Source: an uncultured Clostridia bacterium
GTDB taxonomy: Bacteria > Bacillota > Clostridia > UBA1381
DNA: 7,522 bases
Direction of reading: 5' to 3'
NCBI GenBank assembly: GCA_934481375.1
Contig: CAKSPN010000080.1
Location: 1-7,522 of the forward strand
The position numbers and the translations under genes were made by a program. Shown one piece after another: positions 1-6,311 of the stretch. Position 1 is the stretch's first letter, and each line of letters opens with the position of its first letter. The notes beneath the pieces are model-generated. The model was not told where the DNA came from. It did not search any database and saw only the letters and a list, made by a program, of their open reading frames with translations.

Positions 1-161
1 GTTACAACCTGACCTTCGTAAGTATTTCCGCTGTTCACGCTGTCACGGAATGAAAGCAAGTCAGCGGCGGAGGAGATAGTATTCCCCGCCGCATAACTTA
101 CAGAAGGAAGAAACGAGATTAACATTATTGCCGAAAGTACCAATGCAATTCTTTTCTTCAT
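1..161 (-). CDS. Secreted protein, N-terminal fragment (53 codons, runs off left edge)
   Basis: Only the first 53 codons are in the window. The ATG at 161-159 follows an excellent Shine-Dalgarno sequence at 5 bases spacing. The start is a textbook Sec signal peptide: MKKR, then a hydrophobic stretch to about residue 18, then a PSVSYA/A cleavage region near residues 24-25. The mature part begins with a pattern like 'ISSAADLLSFRDSVNSG' followed by 'YEGQVV'. From family knowledge, this sequence style is common at the N-terminus of secreted GLUG-motif or beta-helix surface proteins of Firmicutes, where it precedes a 'LTADIDL'-like strand. That assignment is inference, because the body of the protein is missing. 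The gene follows the hydrolase gene after only 9 bases, so it is probably in the same operon and translated with it. Whether it also carries SLH domains cannot be seen. Confidence 0.85.
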   Translation of the reverse strand, partial: MKKRIALVLSAIMLISFLPSVSYAAGNTISSAADLLSFRDSVNSGNTYEGQVV

Positions 162-166
162 TAATG

Positions 167-173
167 CCTCCTA
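167..173 (-). promoter_or_regulatory. Ribosome binding site overlapping the upstream stop codon
   Basis: Read on the minus strand the bases are TAGGAGG. The TAG is the stop codon of the hydrolase gene, and AGGAGG is a near-perfect Shine-Dalgarno sequence 5 bases before the ATG at 161. This arrangement fixes the start of the downstream gene and suggests translational coupling, with terminating ribosomes handed directly to the next start. Confidence 0.85.
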
Positions 174-3100
174 TTCCCAAAGGATACGATAAAGCACAAT
201 CGCAGCGTCCGCTCTTGTAAGCGGAGCTTTCATATCCAGTGAGTTTACCTCGTCGCAGTATCCGTGCTTAACCAGCTCAGAAACTGCTTCTTTTGCATAA
301 TCCGAAACTTTTGAAAGATCGGGCACAGCCTTTCCTCTCTCATCGGGGTGCATCATATTTGTTGTCTGTATTCCTCTGTATACCATAGCCGCAAATTCCT
401 CACGTGTGATGTAATCGTTCGGGCGGAAGTTTTCGCTGTCCGATGAAATCATACCGTGATATGCCGCCGTGCATACCGCACTGTAATATTCGCTTCCGTT
501 GGGGACATCTGCAAATTCGGGGTCTTTGTTTGAGGAAACCATAGAGAATGTATTTACGAGCGCCGAAACCGCTTCGCCTCTTGTGTATCCCTGTTCGGGA
601 TAGAATAAGCCGTCAAATACGGGCGCAATGTAATCGAGCATACTCATTCTCTCTATTTCTTTCTTGTACGGCTCGTACTTTCCGAGGTCTGTAAACAAAT
701 CGTCGAAAATACCCTCGGGCAGATATGAAATCTTTTTCTTTTCAAACTGCTCGGACGATTTTGCCGTGCGGACTATTTCATAGTTCATAGTCTTATCCTC
801 GGCTCTCGTCCTGAAGTACGTAAATCCGTTTTCGTCCTTGCCTGTCTGCACTTCGGCTTTTCTGTGACCCGTAAAATCGAGCGCATAAACCTTGAATGTG
901 TCCTTGCTCTTAAGCGTTATCTTGCCCAGAACAGGCTGAATAACAATCGGACCCGTTCCTCCGACAACAATCGTTTTTGCGTCGTCGGTAAGCTCCATAC
1001 CGTCATTTTTACTGTCCGAAGAATACGTAAACAGCATACTGTCGGTATCGGCAAGGCTGTCGTTTGAAAGCGATGTCATATATACGGTTGTGTTTGCTGT
1101 GTCAATGTCATACATAACGTCGTCAAACTCAACGTGTTCACCGCCGAGATAACCGCACGCCGCCTGTGTTCTTTCGGTGTTGAGGTAGTAAATCTGCTTG
1201 TTGTAGTCGACTACCGCCTCATCGGTGCACATTATGTATCTGCCCGTTTTCTGACCGTATTTGTACAGCTTAAGCGCATCATTGCTGTAGAAGTCGGGGT
1301 CAAAATACACATCGTCAAACGTAATTCTCGACTCGCCCACCATTGCCGGCGTAGCGTCGTTCGTTATTCCGTTCTTTCCTACTTCATACACATCTCTGCC
1401 GAACCATCTTTTCTGATATATTCCCTTGTCGGCTTTTTTTACATCGCCGCGCAGAACCATTCTCGAAACGTTCGGCATAACCTGCATAGTATCGGGTCTG
1501 TGATTAAGATCGTGACCTCGTATCATACGGAAATCCGAAAGATTAAGGTTATATCTGTTGTCATAATTCATCTTGTACCAGTTAAACATATACGGGTGCC
1601 AGTTCTGCGTACAGGTAAAAGCGCCCATCATAAGCATTGCCTCGCTTCGGTACGGGTTTACCTGGCTCGAGTCCCATTCGGTTTGCATAAACGGTTTTCC
1701 GTCCATTGCACGGCCGACGAAACTTCCCATTGCGTACATTGTTTTATCGTTGTTTGCCATTAATGATGCAGGAACTTTGTCATGCGCCGTTCCTGTTTCT
1801 ACCGCCTCGCCGTTACCCAAAGGCAGATACCAGTAAGCATGCTGTGAGGTAACGTCGCCCTCTTTTAAGCAGTCGTAGAAATATGCGACATATACGTCGG
1901 AACCGCCGGCATAACAGCCCGTAGTACCCATTGTAAGCGCTTTCGGAGCATATTCCTTTATTTTATCCATGCGGCTTCTGTAGGTTTTCCGCTCCATATC
2001 GCCAAGAAAAGCTATCATATCGTCGTACCGCTTTACGTTGCAGAATTTTCTCTCCGACGCTCCGTAAATCCTTACCGTTCCCTCGAACTGATCTTCATCA
2101 TCCTCAAGGGCTTTTGCATCTGAGTCGGGCATATACCATGCATACTTCAATGCGTCGCGTGTGGGATATTTTTCTTTAAGCCATTCATTGTAATACTTCT
2201 GTATTTCGGCGTTATAATATTCGTTTCCGCCGAGCGACGCATGACGGTATATTGTCGACTCATTGTACAGCGAAACCCATACGAGCGAGGGGTCGTCTGC
2301 AAGCGTCATGCCCGTATACGGGTTTTCCCATGTCAAAAGCTGTTTTGCCGTTGAGTCGAGCATTTCTATAACATCGGGATCGTAATATTTTATCGCACCG
2401 TTTACGGCAGTATCAAAATATTTTACGTCGTCCTGCATATACTGACGGTCATTGTACGGCATATCTATGCCGTAGTATATACCATTCTTTTTAAGCTCGT
2501 TTATGAGATAGCAGAATTTATCCATATTGCCCGTTGAAAGCCTTGAAATCGTTTTCGAGCTTTCACGTTCATATATGAAATTGTCTGTTGCCTGAATACG
2601 TACGCAGTTAAAACCGAGTGAAGCTATCATCTTTGCTGTTGCACGAGCGTCCTCATATTCGGGAGTCGCCCTGTCATCGCCGACGTTTACGCCCCATATT
2701 CTTAGCTTTGTGCCGTCCTCAAATATGAAATCATCGCCTATAGCGGTAACATGACCGTGCTGTCCCGACGGCTTTTCGAGAAGGTTTGAAGCGTCGAGCG
2801 GTGTTCCCTCTATTGCCCAGGGGTCTACCGGAACATAGTACGGATACCATGTTTCGTCATACATATTTCCCTGTACAACCTTTTTGAGCTGCGGAAGATA
2901 CGGATCGGTATCCGTAGCCGTTACGGCTACAAGTCCGAGATATGCGTCCGTAGGGCCGCCGAGAGAGTGTGCCTTTATTTTTGTGATTTCCTTGTCGGGA
3001 TACGGGTTTGACCACGGCATCATATTAAGGTTTACAACCGATGAACCGTTCTGACCGTTCCATACCGATACCGCATAATCGCTGAACATATCGGCATTGT

Positions 3101-3644
3101 TCCACCATTCAAAAATCTGATAGTCACGGATAAGCTCGATAACCTCCTCCGTACCGTCGGAGTAAACGATGGTATAACTGCCCACAGGCTGACCTTCCGG
3201 AGAATACGGGCAGGCGTGCAGGAAGTACAGACCCTTTGTCTTAAGATTATCCACCGTAACCTCTGCGTCCGTAGGATATGACGTATCGCCTCTGCCTCGA
3301 AGCATAATACACGAATTTCCGCCGTTTGCGTCGGGGTCTATAATATCAAATTCAATTCCCGAAAACTTCTGTACTCCGTAGTTGTTGAATATTGACATAT
3401 CGTTTGCCGGGCCCTGGTCCGACCAGCCGCCCTTGCCGTCGCCCGCAGCCTCGTCCGCAAAGCCTCTGTTTGCGGCGCTTTTTAAGTCGATAAAGGTAAA
3501 TTCCTGACTGTAATATCTCGAATTTTTAATAAATTCGTCTTTGTCGATTTTTATAACGTCCGCAAGAACAGTCTGCGATGCGCCGATTGCGGTCACTGCA
3601 GCAAGAGTAACCGCCGACAATTTTCTTAAAATACTGTTTTTCAT
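171..3644 (-). CDS. SLH-anchored clan GH-A-like glycoside hydrolase, 1157 aa, family unassigned
   Basis: This is a secreted, wall-attached enzyme expected to hydrolyse a glycosidic bond; the substrate is unknown. Numbering from the ATG at 3644: signal peptide 1-28 (TVLA/DV); beta-sandwich about 40-250 with GGWSDQG, IDPDANGG and NPYPDKEI motifs; (beta/alpha)8 barrel about 295-700, opening with KLRIWGVNV and NCVRIQ (Arg349). Candidate acid/base is Glu462 in LYNES, candidate nucleophile Glu656 in QTEWD, with His602 in QHAYW between them, the order expected in clan GH-A. A second beta-sandwich (about 775-955, NTERTQAACGYLGG) follows, then three SLH domains (about 1000-1037, 1043-1094, 1107-1155) with TRGE, TREE and TRAD motifs. 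A GTG at 3668 is in frame, but it lies upstream of the Shine-Dalgarno sequence and would put eight polar residues before the signal peptide, so ATG 3644 is preferred. The fold call is firm; the CAZy family is not. Confidence 0.9.
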   Translation of the reverse strand: MKNSILRKLSAVTLAAVTAIGASQTVLADVIKIDKDEFIKNSRYYSQEFTFIDLKSAANRGFADEAAGDGKGGWSDQGPANDMSIFNNYGVQKFSGIEFDIIDPDANGGNSCIMLRGRGDTSYPTDAEVTVDNLKTKGLYFLHACPYSPEGQPVGSYTIVYSDGTEEVIELIRDYQIFEWWNNADMFSDYAVSVWNGQNGSSVVNLNMMPWSNPYPDKEITKIKAHSLGGPTDAYLGLVAVTATDTDPYLPQLKKVVQGNMYDETWYPYYVPVDPWAIEGTPLDASNLLEKPSGQHGHVTAIGDDFIFEDGTKLRIWGVNVGDDRATPEYEDARATAKMIASLGFNCVRIQATDNFIYERESSKTISRLSTGNMDKFCYLINELKKNGIYYGIDMPYNDRQYMQDDVKYFDTAVNGAIKYYDPDVIEMLDSTAKQLLTWENPYTGMTLADDPSLVWVSLYNESTIYRHASLGGNEYYNAEIQKYYNEWLKEKYPTRDALKYAWYMPDSDAKALEDDEDQFEGTVRIYGASERKFCNVKRYDDMIAFLGDMERKTYRSRMDKIKEYAPKALTMGTTGCYAGGSDVYVAYFYDCLKEGDVTSQHAYWYLPLGNGEAVETGTAHDKVPASLMANNDKTMYAMGSFVGRAMDGKPFMQTEWDSSQVNPYRSEAMLMMGAFTCTQNWHPYMFNWYKMNYDNRYNLNLSDFRMIRGHDLNHRPDTMQVMPNVSRMVLRGDVKKADKGIYQKRWFGRDVYEVGKNGITNDATPAMVGESRITFDDVYFDPDFYSNDALKLYKYGQKTGRYIMCTDEAVVDYNKQIYYLNTERTQAACGYLGGEHVEFDDVMYDIDTANTTVYMTSLSNDSLADTDSMLFTYSSDSKNDGMELTDDAKTIVVGGTGPIVIQPVLGKITLKSKDTFKVYALDFTGHRKAEVQTGKDENGFTYFRTRAEDKTMNYEIVRTAKSSEQFEKKKISYLPEGIFDDLFTDLGKYEPYKKEIERMSMLDYIAPVFDGLFYPEQGYTRGEAVSALVNTFSMVSSNKDPEFADVPNGSEYYSAVCTAAYHGMISSDSENFRPNDYITREEFAAMVYRGIQTTNMMHPDERGKAVPDLSKVSDYAKEAVSELVKHGYCDEVNSLDMKAPLTRADAAIVLYRILWE

Positions 3645-3657
3645 TATGCAGCATTCT

Positions 3658-3664
3658 CTCCTTT
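3658..3664 (-). promoter_or_regulatory. Ribosome binding site of the glycoside hydrolase gene, long spacing
   Basis: The minus strand reads AAAGGAG here, 13 bases before the ATG at 3644, which is longer than usual. An out-of-frame ATG (3654-3652) sits only 3 bases downstream of the site, too close for normal initiation. The motif lies inside the 32-base gap after the preceding gene and supports the ATG at 3644 over the in-frame GTG at 3668. Confidence 0.7.
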
Positions 3665-3676
3665 CCACGGACTGTA

Positions 3677-6286
3677 TCAGTCGTCGTAATTGTTGCCGTT
3701 TGTTTCGTAAATCATCATTGTAACTATTCCGTCACTGTTTAACTCGAACCAGATATTATCGCCTTTGCGAAGTCCCAGTATGCTTGCGCCTCTGTACTTT
3801 CTTATATACGTTGCAGGCTCGCCGAAGTTCATCAGAACTCTTTCAAACGAATCTCTGTTATGACGGTAAACCGATGTCATTTTTCCCTCGTTTATACCGT
3901 TGTCGTTAAATTCGTATGCGCTCGTAACCTCGCCGTTTATTATAAACTGAACGGAATAATCGTTTATGTAAGCAATGTCGTCCGCTCTGTAGAATCCTGC
4001 GCCGGCGCCGCTTTTATAGGTGTCTGTCACCCAAAGGCTTGAATCGCTCGGCATATGGCGTACCTTGTCTATTTTTATGCTTTCCTTGCTTGTTCTTGTT
4101 GCATGATACTCTATAAAGTCGTTTACTTGCAGATCCTTTTCTCTTATGAAATCGTTGCTTACGTTATATGTCTGATTATCAATTAAAACAAGCTTTGAAT
4201 TATCATCATCAACGTACTGTATATCACGAATTATCGAAGGATCCGTGTACACCGTTGCGGCATTTTCCCAGCCTAAAAGCATAAAGTATTTCGGAATTGT
4301 GTTGTATCTTGTGTCAAAGTCGGATATAATTCTCATACTTCCGCCGCCGGTGTGCATATAGTGCATACCCGTATATGTGAGGTTTCTTACGGTAAATTCG
4401 CCGTCAATGTTTAAAATTGCAAACCACTTTGCCTCGCCGCAGTACTGACCGCACACAATGCCCCTTGCGGGAACGTTGTTATCGGTGAAGTTTGTTGAAT
4501 ATCCGAAATATTTAACGTGGTCAATCTTCTTTATTTCGTTTGCACCGTTTAAGGTAAATTCAAGGAAACCTGCGCCCTCGTAGCTCTTTTGTACGTCCTG
4601 GGCGTATCTGAAGCTTAACGAATCGCCCTTAAGCTTATCGGCAACTTTGTACTGTACCTCGCCGAGATTGTCGCCTATGTGGAATATCTTTATGTACTTG
4701 TCGCCCGTTCCTTTTTCCTCGTATGCGCTTGTTATAACGCCCTGTATTACGTTTGTGCGTGTATTTTCGGCGTCAATTCTGATAAAGCGGACTGTTCTGT
4801 CGTCGGCGATATATGCCGCAACGTTTTGACCCATAACATAATCCATATCTGCGCCCTGCTTGTATTCGTCAGCCTGAACGTCAAAGTTGCAGCAGTCGTC
4901 GCTTAAATCGTATGCGATGCCGTCAACCATTATCTGATTGTTTTTATAACCCGTCACCTTACCGCTTGCGACACGGCTCGACGCAACAATCATAAGCTTT
5001 GACTTGTCGGCGCTGTTCCAGTAATCGAAAACCATATCGCCCTTAAGGTCAAACATACTGTCCGCCTTTTCGCCGTCTATGAATATTTCAAGCGAAGTAA
5101 GGCTGTCTAAATCCTCCCAGTAGCGTTCCTCCTCGGCACGTCTGAAACGGAGCTGTTCCTTAACCGAATACATTATCTGACCGCCGTGCTTTAAGCTGTA
5201 TATATCCATACGGATCACCTTGCCGTCACGCAGAACAGCCTTTGTAAAGCAATTTTTGTAATCGTAGCCCTCGCCGTCAACCTTCTTTTCGTTGTAGTAT
5301 ACCGTAAGGTCGTCGTCTGTTTCGTATGTGTTGTCGTCATTTACGAAGTAAATCTTTTTGATGTCGTCAACCAGTACGTTGCCGGGATTTTCTCTGTTGT
5401 TAATTGCGCCGATATAATCGTATATAATCTCCGAGCCTTTTTTCAGTTCGATATACACGATTTCATCATCATCATCATTTATATACGCAAATCCGTCGCC
5501 GCCTATCTGCGAAAGGTCTATGCGGTCGGATACGCCGAATTTATCGGTTGTACCTTTTCTGTCGCCCGACTTAATCGCAATTTCAAGCATTTTTGCGTCC
5601 GTGTCCGTCGATATGAAGTCAACCCTGTATTTCTTTACTCCGAGCAAATCCTCCGCAACCGTCGTTTCGGCGCTTTTTGTGTAGGAAATTCTGTCGCCCT
5701 CATAAGTTATATCATACTTGTATGCGTGGTGCATATTGTAGATGATATTTGCAATGTCTGCCTTTGTAACCTCGTCACTGCCCGAAATCTTGTTTAAAAG
5801 TCCGCTCTCTGCGGCGATTTCCATATATCCCTTGGGGTAACCGCCTCTCAGGTTTGCAACCGAGTCGGCTTTCATTGTGCGTACCGCCATTGTCAGCGCC
5901 TCGTTAAGAGTAAGCGCTCTTGACGGATAAAACATTCTGTCGTCGTTAAGCGTTACTATTCCAAGAATAAGAGCCGCCTCGGACGCTTTATGCGCCGTTG
6001 TTCCCTCGTCAACATCAGAAAAAGTTTTGCCCTTGCCTATCATTCCGTAGTCAAAGCCGGCGGAGCGGACAAATTTGTCCGCCGCCTCGGCTCTTGTTAA
6101 TGTACTGCCGTCAATTTTTTCGTTCTCGCCGAATATACCGAAACCTTTTAAGTAGCTTTCAATCTGAGCCGATACTCCGCTCGTTTCCGAGGCGGACCCG
6201 TCCTCAGCGGCAAGCACGCCAATCTGACAAATGAGCATTGCAGCCATAATCATTAATGCTGTTGCACTTTTAAAAAATCTGTTCAT
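3677..6286 (-). CDS. Secreted SLH-domain protein with long beta-rich module region, 869 aa, function unknown
   Basis: I do not recognise a characterised function. Numbered from the ATG at 6286, a signal peptide spans about 1-26 (hydrophobic LMIMAAMLICQIGVLA, then AEDG). Three SLH-like domains follow at about 38-78, 89-139 and 148-188. The first has the standard LTRAE motif; the second (LTLNE) and third (VTKAD) have lost the TR pair, so wall binding may be weakened or altered. Residues 200-869 contain no enzyme motif I know. They show recurring short beta modules of the form 'V-x-G-x-V...I-x-V-D-G-x-x-Y-x-L...V..I.id', clearest at about 438-505, 513-591 and 685-742. The region is acidic and has a CGQYCG pair near 612-616. 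It sits 25 bases after the cohesin-like/SLH gene and 32 bases before the hydrolase gene, in the same operon. A structural or glycan-binding surface role is inference. An in-frame TTG at 6307 is rejected as start because the Shine-Dalgarno sequence lies downstream of it. Confidence 0.88.
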   Translation of the reverse strand: MNRFFKSATALMIMAAMLICQIGVLAAEDGSASETSGVSAQIESYLKGFGIFGENEKIDGSTLTRAEAADKFVRSAGFDYGMIGKGKTFSDVDEGTTAHKASEAALILGIVTLNDDRMFYPSRALTLNEALTMAVRTMKADSVANLRGGYPKGYMEIAAESGLLNKISGSDEVTKADIANIIYNMHHAYKYDITYEGDRISYTKSAETTVAEDLLGVKKYRVDFISTDTDAKMLEIAIKSGDRKGTTDKFGVSDRIDLSQIGGDGFAYINDDDDEIVYIELKKGSEIIYDYIGAINNRENPGNVLVDDIKKIYFVNDDNTYETDDDLTVYYNEKKVDGEGYDYKNCFTKAVLRDGKVIRMDIYSLKHGGQIMYSVKEQLRFRRAEEERYWEDLDSLTSLEIFIDGEKADSMFDLKGDMVFDYWNSADKSKLMIVASSRVASGKVTGYKNNQIMVDGIAYDLSDDCCNFDVQADEYKQGADMDYVMGQNVAAYIADDRTVRFIRIDAENTRTNVIQGVITSAYEEKGTGDKYIKIFHIGDNLGEVQYKVADKLKGDSLSFRYAQDVQKSYEGAGFLEFTLNGANEIKKIDHVKYFGYSTNFTDNNVPARGIVCGQYCGEAKWFAILNIDGEFTVRNLTYTGMHYMHTGGGSMRIISDFDTRYNTIPKYFMLLGWENAATVYTDPSIIRDIQYVDDDNSKLVLIDNQTYNVSNDFIREKDLQVNDFIEYHATRTSKESIKIDKVRHMPSDSSLWVTDTYKSGAGAGFYRADDIAYINDYSVQFIINGEVTSAYEFNDNGINEGKMTSVYRHNRDSFERVLMNFGEPATYIRKYRGASILGLRKGDNIWFELNSDGIVTMMIYETNGNNYDD
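5463..5478. repeat. Short TCA trinucleotide run coding an Asp tract
   Basis: Five TCA units in a row, read on the coding strand as repeated GAT codons, give the sequence INDDDDEIVYIE in the beta-module protein. It is a small microsatellite inside a gene. It could vary in length by slippage without breaking the frame; this is inference from its form only. Confidence 0.75.
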
Positions 6287-6294
6287 TTTGTCTT

Positions 6295-6300
6295 TCCTTT
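6295..6300 (-). promoter_or_regulatory. Ribosome binding site of the beta-module SLH gene
   Basis: The minus strand reads AAAGGA, 8 bases before the ATG at 6286, inside the 25-base gap after the previous gene. Its position settles the start at ATG 6286, which is also where the signal peptide begins. Confidence 0.75.
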
Positions 6301-6311
6301 CTTTCAAGCCT

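Noticed and set aside
1134..1763. Open frame of 209 codons on the plus strand inside the hydrolase gene
   Set aside because: It is antisense to a clearly coding frame with recognisable domains, has a His/Val/Ser-rich composition typical of shadow frames, and shows no ribosome binding site or domain.
3312..3350. Dockerin-like calcium loop in the hydrolase (IDPDANGGNSC)
   Set aside because: A dockerin needs two related loops of about 22 residues each with a helix after it. Here there is one loop only, inside a beta-sandwich.
3645..3676. Promoter or terminator between the beta-module gene and the hydrolase gene
   Set aside because: The gap is only 32 bases, with no inverted repeat plus T-run and no convincing -35/-10 pair; it is filled by the ribosome binding site.
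6225..6235. Possible lipoprotein signal (Cys20 in MLIC) in the beta-module protein
   Set aside because: A lipobox needs a small residue before the Cys, and here it is Ile. A normal signal peptidase I site (VLA/AED) follows, and SLH domains already provide anchoring.
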